The notes below the pieces were generated by a model. It had not been told where the DNA came from. It ran no database searches and saw only the letters and a program-made list of their open reading frames with translations. DNA of 64,000 nucleotides from contig NZ_LVHF01000012.1 of the NCBI RefSeq assembly GCF_001650345.1, positions 496,001 to 560,000 on the forward strand, read 5' to 3'. The position numbers and the translations under genes were made by a program. This document shows, piece after piece, positions 17,796 to 27,958 of this stretch; within the stretch, counting starts at the first letter, position 1; the number at the start of each line of letters is the position of its first letter. The stretch comes from Photobacterium jeanii. GTDB taxonomy: Bacteria > Pseudomonadota > Gammaproteobacteria > Enterobacterales > Vibrionaceae.

Positions 17796-19091
17796 ATGGA
17801 CACTGTGAAAAACAATACTGTTGACTCTTCATCATCAAACAGCGCAGCCAAACTTGGCTGGAGCAAAAACGATACTATCTGGGTTCTAGGCCTATTTGGT
17901 ACCGCCGTAGGTGCAGGTACACTATTTTTGCCAATCAACGCAGGTGTGGGCGGTCTTATCCCACTAATCGTAATGGCACTACTTGCTCTACCTATGACTT
18001 TCTTTGCTCACCGTGGTATGACGCGCTTTGTTCTATCAAGCTCTAACCCAGGCGCAGATATCACTGAAGTAGTAGAAGAACACTTCGGTGCAGGCATGGG
18101 TAAAGTAATCACCCTACTTTACTTCTTTGCTATCTACCCAATTCTATTGGTTTACAGTGTGGCACTAACTAACACAGTTGAAAGCTTCATGCTTAACCAA
18201 CTGGGTATTGAGCCACCAGCACGTGCAATTCTTGCATTCGTTCTTATCGTTGGTCTAATGGCTGTTGTTCGTCTTGGTGAACAACTAATCGTTAAAGCAA
18301 TGAGCGTGCTAGTATTCCCATTCGTTGCTGTACTACTAATGCTTGCGCTTTACCTTGTTCCTTACTGGAACGGTGCAATCTTCGATCAAGTAATGCCAGC
18401 AGAAGGCGGCATCAGCACTATCCTAATGGCAGTATGGCTGATCCTTCCAGTAATGGTATTCTCGTTCAACCACTCTCCTGTGATCTCTTCTTTCGCTGTT
18501 GCGAAACAAAAAGAGTACGGTGAGCAAGCAGAGAAGCAATGTTCTCGCATTCTTGCTCGCGCTCACATCATGATGGTTATGGTTGTTATGTTCTTCGTAT
18601 TCAGCTGTGTACTAAGCCTATCGCCTGCAAACCTTGCAGAAGCAAAAGCGCAGAACGTTTCTATCCTAACTTACCTATCAAACCACTTTGATACACCGAC
18701 TATCGCTTACGTTGCGCCAATCGTTGCTATCATCGCAATCACTAAGTCTTTCCTTGGTCACTACCTTGGTGCAAGTGAAGGTCTAAATGGTCTGATCGTT
18801 AAGCTGGCTCGTGACCGCAACAAAGAAATCGGTCCTAAGAAACTGAACACTATCACTGCGCTATTCATGCTTGTGACTTCTTGGGCTGTTGCCACTATCA
18901 ACCCAAGTATCCTTGGTATGATCGAGAGCCTAGGTGGCCCTATCATCGCGATGCTACTGTTCATCATGCCGATGTACGCAATCAAGAAAGTACCTTCAAT
19001 GCGTAAGTACTCTGGCGCACTAAGCAACATCTTCGTGACGCTAATCGGCCTGATCTCTATCTCTGCAATCTTCTACTCACTTGCACAGTAA
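17796..19091 (+). CDS. sdaC: Serine transporter SdaC (HAAAP family)
   Basis: SdaC is a proton-coupled serine importer of the hydroxy/aromatic amino acid permease family in the inner membrane. The 431-residue product has about eleven membrane segments and matches E. coli SdaC along its length: LGLFGTAVGAGTLFLPINAG, LPMTFFAHRGMTRFVLS, ITEVVEEHFGAGMGK, FSFNHSPVISSFAVAK and ITKSFLGHYLGASEG. The frame opens nine bases earlier, but that ATG overlaps the AAGGAG ribosome site, which is correctly spaced (nine bases) for the ATG chosen. No serine deaminase gene is adjacent. Confidence 0.95.
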   Translation: MDTVKNNTVDSSSSNSAAKLGWSKNDTIWVLGLFGTAVGAGTLFLPINAGVGGLIPLIVMALLALPMTFFAHRGMTRFVLSSSNPGADITEVVEEHFGAGMGKVITLLYFFAIYPILLVYSVALTNTVESFMLNQLGIEPPARAILAFVLIVGLMAVVRLGEQLIVKAMSVLVFPFVAVLLMLALYLVPYWNGAIFDQVMPAEGGISTILMAVWLILPVMVFSFNHSPVISSFAVAKQKEYGEQAEKQCSRILARAHIMMVMVVMFFVFSCVLSLSPANLAEAKAQNVSILTYLSNHFDTPTIAYVAPIVAIIAITKSFLGHYLGASEGLNGLIVKLARDRNKEIGPKKLNTITALFMLVTSWAVATINPSILGMIESLGGPIIAMLLFIMPMYAIKKVPSMRKYSGALSNIFVTLIGLISISAIFYSLAQ

Positions 19092-19128
19092 GAGCTCAAC
19101 ACGCTAACAGCGTAACCGAGTAAACACT

Positions 19129-19154
19129 AAGGCCATCATTTGATGGCCTTTTTT
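19129..19154 (+). terminator. Intrinsic terminator of sdaC
   Basis: AAGGCCATCA/TGATGGCCTT hairpin followed by six Ts. Confidence 0.9.
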
Positions 19155-19213
19155 GTACCTGACGTCCCTAAGTCTGCTAGAGTAATAGCAAAGTTATTAA
19201 TAAAAAGAACACG

Positions 19214-19819
19214 ATGAATATTGAGCAGTACTCTGAATACGATAACCCTCTCATCTGGCCTATGATTTCGATCTTAAAGCAGCAACCAAGCGGCTGGATG
19301 ATCCATACCCTCGCCGATGAACTAAAACAACGCGGGATATTGTCTCAGCTTGATGAGAACGCAGAAAAAGACCTGTTCAAACGCAACTTCTTATTAATGA
19401 ATGCTCTTTATCAGCTGCAAGAGATGCTGCTACCTAAGCAATGGCTGCAAGCGCAAGCCATGGATATTTGCTTAATGGCGAATACAAGTAGCCATGAACA
19501 CCAGATCGATAACGATGATCCTTTGCGCAGCTACTATCTTGACTGGCAAAACTATGATGCCGATACAGATACTATCCAGTCATTGCTGTCTTCATTTTGG
19601 CGTCGATACCAAAGCCATATAGGCAATAATCCATCGCCATCCTCGCTACAAGCACGCCCAGAAGATCTCGCGTTATTTGACCTCCCTCATGATGCATCTT
19701 CCGCTCAAATACGCCGACAATGGCGTAAGTTAGCCCTACGCTGGCACCCTGACCGCCCTAATGGTGACGCCGAAAAATTCCGTGATATTTGTGAAGCATG
19801 GCAGCGGCTTCAAAACTAA
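19214..19819 (+). CDS. DnaJ-related protein with C-terminal J domain
   Basis: A 201-residue protein with an N-terminal DNAJ_related domain (about residues 1-125, containing NPLIWPMISILKQQPSGWMI and LFKRNFLLMNALYQLQ) and a C-terminal J domain (about 148-201). The J domain has the essential HPD motif in LRWHPDRPNGD, so it should stimulate the ATPase of an Hsp70 such as DnaK. It lacks the Gly/Phe-rich and zinc-finger regions of DnaJ, so it is a specialised co-chaperone with unknown clients. Monocistronic. Confidence 0.9.
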   Translation: MNIEQYSEYDNPLIWPMISILKQQPSGWMIHTLADELKQRGILSQLDENAEKDLFKRNFLLMNALYQLQEMLLPKQWLQAQAMDICLMANTSSHEHQIDNDDPLRSYYLDWQNYDADTDTIQSLLSSFWRRYQSHIGNNPSPSSLQARPEDLALFDLPHDASSAQIRRQWRKLALRWHPDRPNGDAEKFRDICEAWQRLQN

Positions 19820-19937
19820 CCGCCTTCATTTGGGCAAATATCTCTGTTCGATTTTTTTGAACAAGCTGTTCGTTTTTACCCCCTGTTATCACGCCCTGTC
19901 GCCTCCTACACTCTAGACATAAACGTTGGAGGCAATT

Positions 19938-20777
19938 ATGGCTTATCGCAAAGTACATCAAATTATTCAATCTCACTCTTCTGCTGATGGTGATGGCGTT
20001 CGTATTCAGCGTGTTCATGGCTTCGATAACCCTCACTTTAGCCCGTTCTTAATGATCGACGAGCTAAAGTCAGTATCGCCCGATGATTACGTCGGAGGTT
20101 TTCCACCTCACCCACATCGTGGTATTGAGACGTTAACCTACATGCTAAGTGGTCATTTTCAGCATAAGGATCACATGGGTAATGTTGGGGAGCTTCGTGA
20201 TGGTGGCGCACAATGGATGTCAGCGGGTAATGGTGTGATCCACAGTGAAATGCCGATGATGACCGATGGTCAATTGCATGGTTTTCAAATTTGGATCAAC
20301 TTACCTGCGGTTAAAAAGAAAGACCCCGCGCAATATCATGACTTCCAAACCGAGGTTATTGCAGAGAAAACCCTGCCAGACCATAGCCTAGTAAGAGTCA
20401 TTGCAGGTGACTTAACGATTAAAGGTGACACTGTCACTGGACCACTTCAGCAAACCGGTGTACCTCTGACAGTCGCTGATTGGCGAACGCAAGGCGCAGC
20501 CAATATTTCAGCCTGCCTCAACCCTGAATACCAAACTATGGTGTACGTATATAAAGGAACGATCACAATCGGCGGCAAGCACATCGAGCAAGGACAACTA
20601 GCTTTGCTGTCTGAAGGTGAAGGACTGGCAATGGCAGCCAGTGATGCTGCTGGTGTGTTGTTACTATCAGGCACACCGATCAATGAGCCTGTAGTGCACT
20701 ATGGACCGTTTGTGATGAACAGTATGGATGAAATTAATCAAGCGATTGAAGATTACCAGAATGGAACCTTGGTTTAA
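19938..20777 (+). CDS. Pirin family protein
   Basis: A 279-residue bicupin. The N-terminal pirin domain has the metal-ligand motif FPPHPHRGIETLTYML and later NGVIHSEMP, giving the three His and one Glu that bind iron or another metal. The C-terminal cupin runs from about 170. Bacterial pirins such as YhhW have quercetinase activity or act as redox/regulatory proteins; the role here is not determined. GGAGG five bases upstream fixes the ATG, although the frame opens four codons earlier at a TTG. Confidence 0.92.
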   Translation: MAYRKVHQIIQSHSSADGDGVRIQRVHGFDNPHFSPFLMIDELKSVSPDDYVGGFPPHPHRGIETLTYMLSGHFQHKDHMGNVGELRDGGAQWMSAGNGVIHSEMPMMTDGQLHGFQIWINLPAVKKKDPAQYHDFQTEVIAEKTLPDHSLVRVIAGDLTIKGDTVTGPLQQTGVPLTVADWRTQGAANISACLNPEYQTMVYVYKGTITIGGKHIEQGQLALLSEGEGLAMAASDAAGVLLLSGTPINEPVVHYGPFVMNSMDEINQAIEDYQNGTLV

Positions 20778-20832
20778 TAATCATGCTATTTTCCAATACG
20801 GCATCATTCAACTAGCAATAAACAGGTAAAAC

Positions 20833-20860
20833 AAAGCCCTCGCTCGAGGGCTTTGAATCA
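20833..20860. terminator. Intrinsic terminator between pirin and porin genes
   Basis: AAAGCCCTCG/CGAGGGCTTT hairpin; on the minus strand it is followed by GTTTTA and so fits the porin gene best, though it may also serve the pirin gene. Confidence 0.75.
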
Positions 20861-20893
20861 GAAGTTACTGATTAAAGTCTAAGTAGTAACAAC

Positions 20894-21973
20894 CTAGAAA
20901 ATGTATGCGAAGTTGAAACCGCCACCATTGTCAGTTTGGCTTGAGTTCGCATTAAACTCATTGAGTTTATTTTGCTTCGCTTCAAACGTCAGAATGGTTT
21001 CTGGCGTGAAAGCATAAGCTACGCCTAACGCATATACTTGACGCTCACCACCGATGCCTTTGTCGTTCTCTTTAAAATCAACATGAGATGCGTAAGCATA
21101 AGGACGGAAGCCTGATGCAAACGCGTAGTGTGCATAGACATCCATCGCGTCAGCATCAGCCCACTTCATCTCGCTATTGCCACCCTGCAACCCTGCTTTG
21201 TGGATCTTATTACCTTTGGTGTAAACCGCTGACACCTTCAAACCATCACGCACGTACTGACCACCAAAAGTGGCCGCTTTTTGCTTGTCGCCATCTTTTA
21301 AGCCATTTACATCAGCACCACCGTCCACACTCACCTTGTTCTCAAGGTACGCAACACCTAAGCTCAAACCAAAATCAAAGTCGTAGCTAGTTGATGCTGC
21401 ATAGTTGTGTGCACGTTTAATATCACCAGTCTCACCTTGGCTAGTGAAACCGTAGTGTGCAGATACATTCAGACCGTCACGGTTGTAGCGGTAAGCGACC
21501 AGATTGTCACCGCGCCCCGTTGCTGCAAAACCACCATCTGTGCCCTCAGAGTAAATTGGGGTCGCGTCAGGATCGATAATCACCAGGTTATCCATGTAGC
21601 GCGCAACATCATGGTAAGCTGACCACTGTTTACCAAAACGCAGGCTACCCAATTGCTCATTTTTTACCGTGACATAACCCAAGCGATTGCGGAAATTACT
21701 CTTACCAGACGTTGGTGAGTTTAAAAACTGATCCCACTCTAATTTGGCATCGATACTAGTGTCTGCATTTATTTGACGTTCAAAACCAAAGTTTAGGATG
21801 CTACGACCTGCAGAGAAGATTTCATCATCTCCCCATTTAGGCTGGAAAGCGTCTAATACAAACACGCCACCAACATCAAATTTGTTCTGATCATCTTGAT
21901 AAACAGTCATTGCAGAAACTTGGCCTGCTACTAAAAGGGATGTGATCAATAATGCTGATTGTTTTAATTTCAT
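20894..21973 (-). CDS. Outer-membrane general porin (OmpU/OmpC-like)
   Basis: A 359-residue Gram-negative porin: signal peptide ending VSAMT, alternating beta-strand pattern throughout, the conserved SLRFGKQWSAYHDVARYMD (loop 3 region) and a C-terminal FNFAYIF, whose last Phe is the BAM recognition signal. It would form a 16-strand trimeric diffusion pore. Charge and loops do not reveal substrate preference. An upstream in-frame TTG exists, but AAGAAG precedes the ATG chosen. The ~390 bp AT-rich leader upstream contains a GCTCTTG/CAAGAGC hairpin (22126-22144), possibly regulatory. Confidence 0.9.
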   Translation of the reverse strand: MKLKQSALLITSLLVAGQVSAMTVYQDDQNKFDVGGVFVLDAFQPKWGDDEIFSAGRSILNFGFERQINADTSIDAKLEWDQFLNSPTSGKSNFRNRLGYVTVKNEQLGSLRFGKQWSAYHDVARYMDNLVIIDPDATPIYSEGTDGGFAATGRGDNLVAYRYNRDGLNVSAHYGFTSQGETGDIKRAHNYAASTSYDFDFGLSLGVAYLENKVSVDGGADVNGLKDGDKQKAATFGGQYVRDGLKVSAVYTKGNKIHKAGLQGGNSEMKWADADAMDVYAHYAFASGFRPYAYASHVDFKENDKGIGGERQVYALGVAYAFTPETILTFEAKQNKLNEFNANSSQTDNGGGFNFAYIF

Positions 21974-22125
21974 TCTATACAACTTCTTTTGAATGATGGT
22001 TCTTAATTGAGTTCAAGTGACTTTATTGCTAATTGCATTTATTTGCTAAATACAACCAGTGCCTTAAAAGTAATTAAATGCCACAACCAATAGGTTATTA
22101 ATAAAGTTAATTACTAGAAAGAAAC

Positions 22126-22144
22126 GCTCTTGCCGTTCAAGAGC
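22126..22144 (-). promoter_or_regulatory. Hairpin in the porin upstream region
   Basis: Seven-base stem GCTCTTG/CAAGAGC with a CCGTT loop, 150 bp before the porin start. Read toward the porin it is followed by GTTTCTTTC, so it could be a weak terminator of a small RNA or part of the porin leader. Nothing else is seen in 21974-22366. Confidence 0.3.
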
Positions 22145-22366
22145 AAAAACAAAGTAACAGATCTAAAAATAAATTGTAATAGCAAACTAGTACAAAATTA
22201 CTTAAATTTCTCAATCTAAAAACAAATCATTAAAAATCAATCACATAAAACCAAAAACAAGCATTACCAATATTAATAACACCTGCACAAGAAAAAACAA
22301 AAGCAATAAACACACACCAAAGCAATTTAACACCACCAATCGAAATCAACGATACCATTAAGATAT

Positions 22367-22402
22367 AAAAAAACGCCCAATGAAAATCATCAGGCGTTTT
22401 TT
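22367..22402. terminator. Intrinsic terminator of the XRE regulator gene
   Basis: AAAAAACGCC/GGCGTTTTTT stem with a 15-base loop, immediately downstream of the regulator gene on the minus strand; symmetrical As and Ts make it potentially bidirectional. Confidence 0.75.
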
Positions 22403-22432
22403 AGAAACTAAGGTATTAATGCTTATTATGAT

Positions 22433-22801
22433 TTAATGTGCTGTCGCTTCAGTTACGCCGTGCTCATATTCAACAATCAGCTGATTACCACTGTAACGAA
22501 CATTGCGGATTTCACCGTCCAAAATATAACGGTTAGTCACTAGAACGCTTCCTGCCGAGCTTGCACTGCCTATATTCTTACGCAATGACGGGAGTGTTAA
22601 TAATGGGTCTACACCAATATATTCACAGAATTGATTAACAAACTTATGTTCTAGCGGTAATTTCCCACGAAGAATATCAGAAAATACAAGCTGACTAATG
22701 CCTAGCTTTTTCGCCATCTCAATTTGAGTCACGCGCATTTTCGCCTTATAGCTCATCCATGTGTCATGTAAAATTTGTTGGTCTTCTTCTGTATATTGCA
22801 T
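22433..22801 (-). CDS. XRE-type helix-turn-helix regulator
   Basis: A 122-residue protein with an HTH_3/XRE domain (about residues 18-65): KMRVTQIEMAKKLGISQLVF then SDILRGKLPL is the helix-turn-helix. The C-terminal half (about 75-122) is a short beta-rich region I do not recognise. The frame opens six codons earlier at GTG, but AGGA nine bases before the ATG favours the start given. It diverges from the hybrid kinase gene across about 380 bp, so it may regulate that gene or itself. Confidence 0.8.
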   Translation of the reverse strand: MQYTEEDQQILHDTWMSYKAKMRVTQIEMAKKLGISQLVFSDILRGKLPLEHKFVNQFCEYIGVDPLLTLPSLRKNIGSASSAGSVLVTNRYILDGEIRNVRYSGNQLIVEYEHGVTEATAH

Positions 22802-23178
22802 ATCCCAAAATCCTGCCACTTCGCCGTTTGTTGCCAGTCTATGTCAGCTACTGCTTAAGGCTCTTGCGGCCTATGCTGACTGGCGTTGAGTTAATGCAAA
22901 TATTAAAACCGATAGCCCTCGCATAAATGTCAGGACAAAGTAAGGCTTGGTAAATTCTTGCGCTTGCTTCACAACAAAAAAGCACTGTCATTGCTTTACT
23001 CATTATGAGGACATCAAGCATCATCAGTTGAAACTGGTTTTATATCTCATATCGCTAAAAAACAATGCGCAAGCCGTTTTTCAATGTGCGTTAATACTAA
23101 TATTACAATCGTATTAAATGCCTGCTAACGCTATGTATTCTTATTGATTGCCTCATTATCGTTTCAAGGAAGAGTTCG
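22802..23178. other. Divergent intergenic region, XRE regulator / hybrid kinase
   Basis: 377 bp between two divergent genes. I see no coding frame or strong hairpin. It must contain both promoters; no element stands out enough to place them. Confidence 0.4.
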
Positions 23179-25608
23179 ATGACAAAGACTAAAAACCAAT
23201 CCATTCAAACACTGCTCTACTGGGGAGGCGGTGTGATCCTCACTTTGGTAATAGTTTTCTTCTATGCCACTAACCTACTAGAGAAAGAAGAAAGCGCTTT
23301 ACATCAACTTCAATTAGATATTGCTACTTCTTCTCAGCAAATGTTGATGATGCGCCGCCATGAGAAAGACTTTCTGGCGCGCCAAGACGATAAATACATA
23401 GAGAAGATGGAGCAAGAAGCAAACGCCATCCGTCAGCAACTGCATAATATCAATGCAAATTTAGAAGCTCACAAACTCAACGCAAACTACGATAGTGAGA
23501 ATACTCTCAACGCCATTGATGCTTATGTCAGCCAATTCAATCGGCTAACCAATACTGTTTTTCAAATTTATGGTACTGACAACAACAATATCGGCTATAT
23601 CGATGAACTTAAACAAGCGACTTTAGACTTTGAACGCCGTGCTTTTACTGTTAATGATGAAGCCTTAACTTATCAACTTATTGATACTCAAGAGTTACTG
23701 ATCGCCTTTTTCAAAGACTTTGACACACGCTTACTTAACGATATTGATCGTTCCTTGTTAGTCCTTGAACAGACAATCCAGCGCCATAGTAATAACGAAG
23801 CATTACAAAATGAGTTTATGGCGTTTTCTAGCAACTATTACCAACTACGCGGTGGCTTTGAAACCTTGGGTTATACCCATAATCTTGGCCAACTTGGCGA
23901 TTTGCGCTCAACCATTCATCGTGTAGAGGCGAACCTCAATACGCTTTATAACTTGATCCCTATTCTGATCAAAAAAGAGCTTTCAAGCTATCACATGTAT
24001 AGCTACCTATTGGCAGGGCTGCTTTGCATTGCAATTATTATGGTTTTGATGTTTGTCATTCGTGCGATTGGACAACTAGAAACCGCCTTGATCAGCTCAA
24101 AAGAAAAAGAGACTCGTGCCAACCGTGCCAAGAGTTCGTTCCTTGCCAATATGTCTCATGAAATTCGCACTCCTCTCAACGGCATTATTGGGATGACCGA
24201 AATCTTAAGTGATTCAAAGTTATCGGCTATTCAAAAAGATTACCTCACGACCATCAATGCGTCTTCGCAGACTTTGCTGATGCTTATTAATGACGTACTC
24301 GATTTGTCGAAGATTGAATCAGGCAACCTTGAAGTTAATGCGCATACCTGTGATCTAAAGGAAATCATCTACGATACCGCAGCTCTTATTGCTGCTAAGG
24401 CTCAGCAAAAACAAGTCGATATTGTGGTGAATTTGGAAGGCCATATCCCTGATTATGTTCGCGCTGATGAGCAAAAAGTCCGACAGGTTTTAATGAACCT
24501 TGCCTCGAATGCCATCAAGTTTACTCAAACTGGTTCGGTGACGTTTAGTTTGCATGCTGGTGAAGAAAACGAACAATTACAAGAGTTCTTCTTCTCAGTG
24601 AAAGACACAGGGATAGGTATTGAAAAGAGCAAACATGCTCAGGTGTTTGAAGAATTTAAGCAAGAAAGCAGCAGCACTTCTGCCAACTTTGGCGGGACAG
24701 GACTTGGCCTCGCGATATCATCAAAAATGATCAAAATGATGGGTGGCAAAATAGAAATTGAGTCTGCCAAAGGTGAAGGCAGTGAGTTTTACTTCACAAT
24801 CCAACTCGCTAAAGATCCAGAAACTCGTTCACGCAAAAGTGTCAGTAAAAGCTTGGTTTACTGTAGCCCAAACGCAGATCAGCTCTTAGTCCAGAACTTA
24901 AAAACATTTGGTTATCCATTCGACATTGTGGCATCACCAGATGAAATCAGTCCTGAACTCAACAAAGATACCGTGATCGTATTAGATACACGCTTCTATG
25001 GTGACAAGGTAGAGGCTCTTCATCAAAAGTACCCTGAGCTCCCAATTCTAGTCGCACGAAACAATAACTCAGAAAAGCCTGACTATGGCGATTGCACCGC
25101 GGGTTATATTACCCTGCCGCTGCTGGGTAACCGTCTCGATACTTTGATTAAGTCTGCCAAAGTGCATGATGAAGATCAGGATGTGAATACAGATATTGAA
25201 CCGGTCGCTAACGAAACAAAAGACGGCTTAGTGCTGATTGTGGAAGATAATGTCGTCAACCAGAAAGTGGTCTCAGTGAACCTCAAACGCCTTGGCTACC
25301 AATTTGAAATTGCCAATAATGGCCAAGAAGCCGTTGAGAAATACAAAGCTAACCACCGTGAAACTTCTTTGGTTTTAATGGATTGCATGATGCCAATCAT
25401 GGACGGTTTTGAAGCTACCACCAAAATTCGTGAGTATGAGCAAAACGAGCACTTAGGTTCGACGCATATCATCGCCCTTACCGCTTCTATCTTAGATGAC
25501 GATATACAGCGTTGTTTTGACTCAGGCATGGATGACTACCTACCGAAACCCTTCCGCCGCGAAGTCTTGATCGAAAAACTTGAAAAGCATGCGGTGTGCG
25601 AAGCTTAA
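23179..25608 (+). CDS. Hybrid sensor histidine kinase
   Basis: An 809-residue inner-membrane hybrid kinase. Order: TM1 (about 14-32), a ~245-residue helical periplasmic sensor with Met/Arg-rich QQMLMMRRHEKDFLARQDDK near its start (helical-bundle style), TM2 (about 275-296), then directly HisKA with His328 in SHEIRTPLNG, HATPase (DTGIGI; GGTGLGLAI), a degenerate receiver-like segment (about 550-660) and an intact receiver with Asp735 in VLMDCMMPIMDGFEA and the KPF lysine. No Hpt domain is fused and no response regulator gene is adjacent, so it must feed a phosphotransfer protein elsewhere. Signal unknown. AAGGA precedes the ATG. Confidence 0.93.
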   Translation: MTKTKNQSIQTLLYWGGGVILTLVIVFFYATNLLEKEESALHQLQLDIATSSQQMLMMRRHEKDFLARQDDKYIEKMEQEANAIRQQLHNINANLEAHKLNANYDSENTLNAIDAYVSQFNRLTNTVFQIYGTDNNNIGYIDELKQATLDFERRAFTVNDEALTYQLIDTQELLIAFFKDFDTRLLNDIDRSLLVLEQTIQRHSNNEALQNEFMAFSSNYYQLRGGFETLGYTHNLGQLGDLRSTIHRVEANLNTLYNLIPILIKKELSSYHMYSYLLAGLLCIAIIMVLMFVIRAIGQLETALISSKEKETRANRAKSSFLANMSHEIRTPLNGIIGMTEILSDSKLSAIQKDYLTTINASSQTLLMLINDVLDLSKIESGNLEVNAHTCDLKEIIYDTAALIAAKAQQKQVDIVVNLEGHIPDYVRADEQKVRQVLMNLASNAIKFTQTGSVTFSLHAGEENEQLQEFFFSVKDTGIGIEKSKHAQVFEEFKQESSSTSANFGGTGLGLAISSKMIKMMGGKIEIESAKGEGSEFYFTIQLAKDPETRSRKSVSKSLVYCSPNADQLLVQNLKTFGYPFDIVASPDEISPELNKDTVIVLDTRFYGDKVEALHQKYPELPILVARNNNSEKPDYGDCTAGYITLPLLGNRLDTLIKSAKVHDEDQDVNTDIEPVANETKDGLVLIVEDNVVNQKVVSVNLKRLGYQFEIANNGQEAVEKYKANHRETSLVLMDCMMPIMDGFEATTKIREYEQNEHLGSTHIIALTASILDDDIQRCFDSGMDDYLPKPFRREVLIEKLEKHAVCEA

Positions 25609-25638
25609 CCTTTACTAACCAAACGATAAGCAAAAATA

Positions 25639-25669
25639 AACGGCCTTAAACTGAGTTTAAGGCCGTTAT
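25639..25669. terminator. Bidirectional terminator, hybrid kinase / chitinase
   Basis: AACGGCCTTAAACT with TTTAAGGCCGTT, a long stem with a tiny loop, flanked by As and TATT, between two convergent genes. Confidence 0.8.
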
Positions 25670-25720
25670 TCGTTAAGAACTAAGATGTTACTAACTAATT
25701 AGCACACGTAAGTAAGGCGC

Positions 25721-27448
25721 TTATGCCGCTCCTTTGCATACCTCTTCGTTCCAGAACCAGTTTGAAGCCGTTGGTGTTTCCCAAACGCCAGGGTTGTTCT
25801 GCGCAACAAAACACTTACCAGCATTCGTTACTTTGTCACCATTGTTTACCTTAGTCACACCCGCTTGCCATTGGATGTAGCTTGGATCTGGCGTTGGTTT
25901 AGGATCCGGTGTTGGCTCTGGTTTTGGATCCGGCGTTGGGTCTGGCGTCGGTTCAGGGTTTGGCGCTGGGTTAGGACCTACAGGGCAAGTAAACTCATCC
26001 CAGAACCAGTTTGACTGTGTTGGGGTATCCCACACACCAGGGTTATTTTTCGCAGTAAAGCACTTATTGTTATAAGTCACTTTATCGCCATTGTTAACCT
26101 TAGTTTGTCCTGGTACCCATTTAGTAATATCACCCGGTGTTGGATCTGGGCCAGGGTTTGGACCCGGTCCTGGACCTGGTTCGATAGAATCAACCACACG
26201 TACTTTCGGCCAACCTGCATGCGACTCATAGAAATTAGTTACACACTTCTCATAATCGCCCGGAACAAGCGCTGAGTATGCAGTTTGGAAACCAACTAAC
26301 GAACATTCAAACGACTTACCTTCAGGACGATCTGGGTAATACTTCCAGTTACCATCCCAGTTGGTGTACAACACGTCAGTCGCGCCATTTAGGTTCAAAC
26401 TCGCATAAGGTGTTTGTTGCCAACACGTGTTCACTTCGTCAGCTTCAACAGGTACATGGTAGTGAGAAGAAAGCCCTTCCCAGTACTTCACGCGGTTAAC
26501 TGGCTGACCTTTATCTTTGTTTTGCTCACCACATTCAATACCGCCGTTAATCACATTAATTGTGGTACCAAAGCCGAAACCAATACCCGCGTCAATTTCA
26601 CGTTGTGATGGCTTCCAAGTACGGTCAATAACGTGCAGCATTGCTGGTTTTGGCGCTTGAGGTGTTAAGAAGAACCAAATTGCTGAAGCCAAGTTCAACC
26701 AAGAATCCGCGACTAACCCTGGGTTATCAAGCAAAACAGTGGCGTCACCGTCGTACATGACCTCAGAGAATGCCCCATAGTTAAAGTGGTAAGAAAGCTG
26801 TTTCGCGCCACGTCCAAAATAGCCCTGACCCGCTGCACATGGCCATTTTTTGTTCTGCCAGTCATTTTGACCACAGCCTGTGCGGTAGCCTTCCTGACCT
26901 TCAGACCACCCCATTTCACGAACGTGCACAAGTGCTTGCTGCCACTCTTCCAAACCAAGCGGGTTATCCCAATGGTTATCTTTAGAGATATGACCACCGG
27001 TTTCTTGAGCAAAGTGGGCAAAGGCTGTCACGATAGATTTTTTACAAATCGCATCAGCATCACGACCATCGGTGTAGTCGCCACAGAACGCAGGGAATTT
27101 ACCAATCGCACGAAGGAAACGTGTATAGGTATATTCAGGTGCAGCCATCTTAGTTAAGAAGTCCCATTCAGCGTATGGGAACACACGCTCTGCTCGTTTA
27201 ACGTTAACAGGGTTTGTTGCCAAGCCCGGTTCAATCGCTTCAACTTGGGCATTCGGCAAAGTACGTAAAGCTTGCGCCCATACACCGTACATTGGATCCG
27301 CCGTTTTTTGTTTTTCAACGGCCTCAACATCCGCACGTGAAATGATGTAACCACCCGGTACCTGAGGATCTGGCTGGATGTTCATTGCAAAGCTGTTTGC
27401 AGCAAGGCTGCACCCAACAAGCACTGGGAGATATTTCAGCTTAATCAT
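25721..27448 (-). CDS. Secreted GH19 chitinase with two chitin-binding domains
   Basis: A 575-residue secreted enzyme that hydrolyses chitin. Signal peptide ends around NSFAMN. The GH19 catalytic domain spans roughly residues 70-400: [13 protein letters not shown] carries the first catalytic Glu, followed by [19 protein letters not shown] and INGGIECG. After it come two CBM5/12-type modules (about 435-485 and 525-575), each with the pattern [14 protein letters not shown] and a closing SNWFW, joined by linkers of repeated Pro-Asp/Thr/Lys. AAGGA eight bases before the ATG supports this start; the frame runs 25 codons further upstream without a signal-like sequence. Monocistronic. Confidence 0.94.
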   Translation of the reverse strand: MIKLKYLPVLVGCSLAANSFAMNIQPDPQVPGGYIISRADVEAVEKQKTADPMYGVWAQALRTLPNAQVEAIEPGLATNPVNVKRAERVFPYAEWDFLTKMAAPEYTYTRFLRAIGKFPAFCGDYTDGRDADAICKKSIVTAFAHFAQETGGHISKDNHWDNPLGLEEWQQALVHVREMGWSEGQEGYRTGCGQNDWQNKKWPCAAGQGYFGRGAKQLSYHFNYGAFSEVMYDGDATVLLDNPGLVADSWLNLASAIWFFLTPQAPKPAMLHVIDRTWKPSQREIDAGIGFGFGTTINVINGGIECGEQNKDKGQPVNRVKYWEGLSSHYHVPVEADEVNTCWQQTPYASLNLNGATDVLYTNWDGNWKYYPDRPEGKSFECSLVGFQTAYSALVPGDYEKCVTNFYESHAGWPKVRVVDSIEPGPGPGPNPGPDPTPGDITKWVPGQTKVNNGDKVTYNNKCFTAKNNPGVWDTPTQSNWFWDEFTCPVGPNPAPNPEPTPDPTPDPKPEPTPDPKPTPDPSYIQWQAGVTKVNNGDKVTNAGKCFVAQNNPGVWETPTASNWFWNEEVCKGAA

Positions 27449-27958
27449 TCTATAGTCCTTTAATTTATTACCACTGGCAGCCTGAGCATGTTTTCCAAAC
27501 AGCCAAGCCACACGATGGCACAAACACGTTATGCAAAGTACGTTTCACGTAAGTGCTTTTCTGCCCGTCCGCTTCATGAATCTTGGTTAAGCCAATCGCT
27601 TTTTCCTTAACGACGAATAACAGCCTAATGCACTTATTTCGCTCAACAAACCTAGAATAATTCGCTTTTTACAAACTTGGTTATATTCTCGAAAAAAGAG
27701 ATTAAATCTTCGAGTAACATCTTATGCCAGCATGATGTAAAACAGCCGCTTACATCGAGTATTGAAGCACGGTCAGACTATGAATTAAGCATCAAAGCTT
27801 TGCTTTACTTCCTCCATAAATACGCTCTGCGAAAAGTTGTGATCTTGAGCAAATGACGCAGCAAACCAAAGAATTATCTTCCCTAATAATAAATCGTACG
27901 TATAATTTACGAAGATCACTATTTGGCTCGAATACGTCACAAAAAGGAGGAGCACACT
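27449..27958. other. Intergenic region, chitinase / metal-protein operon
   Basis: 510 bp between divergent genes, no convincing coding frame. A perfect -10 hexamer TATAAT (27901-27906) lies 53 bp before the plus-strand operon and is enclosed by the inverted repeat TCGTA/TACGA, as expected for a regulator that acts at the promoter. No good -35 is visible at 17 bp, which would fit an activator-dependent promoter. Nothing else is assigned. Confidence 0.4.

Noticed and set aside
25880..26190. Pro/Asp/Thr direct repeats in the chitinase gene as a DNA repeat element
   Set aside because: They encode flexible linkers between the catalytic and chitin-binding domains, a normal feature of such enzymes.
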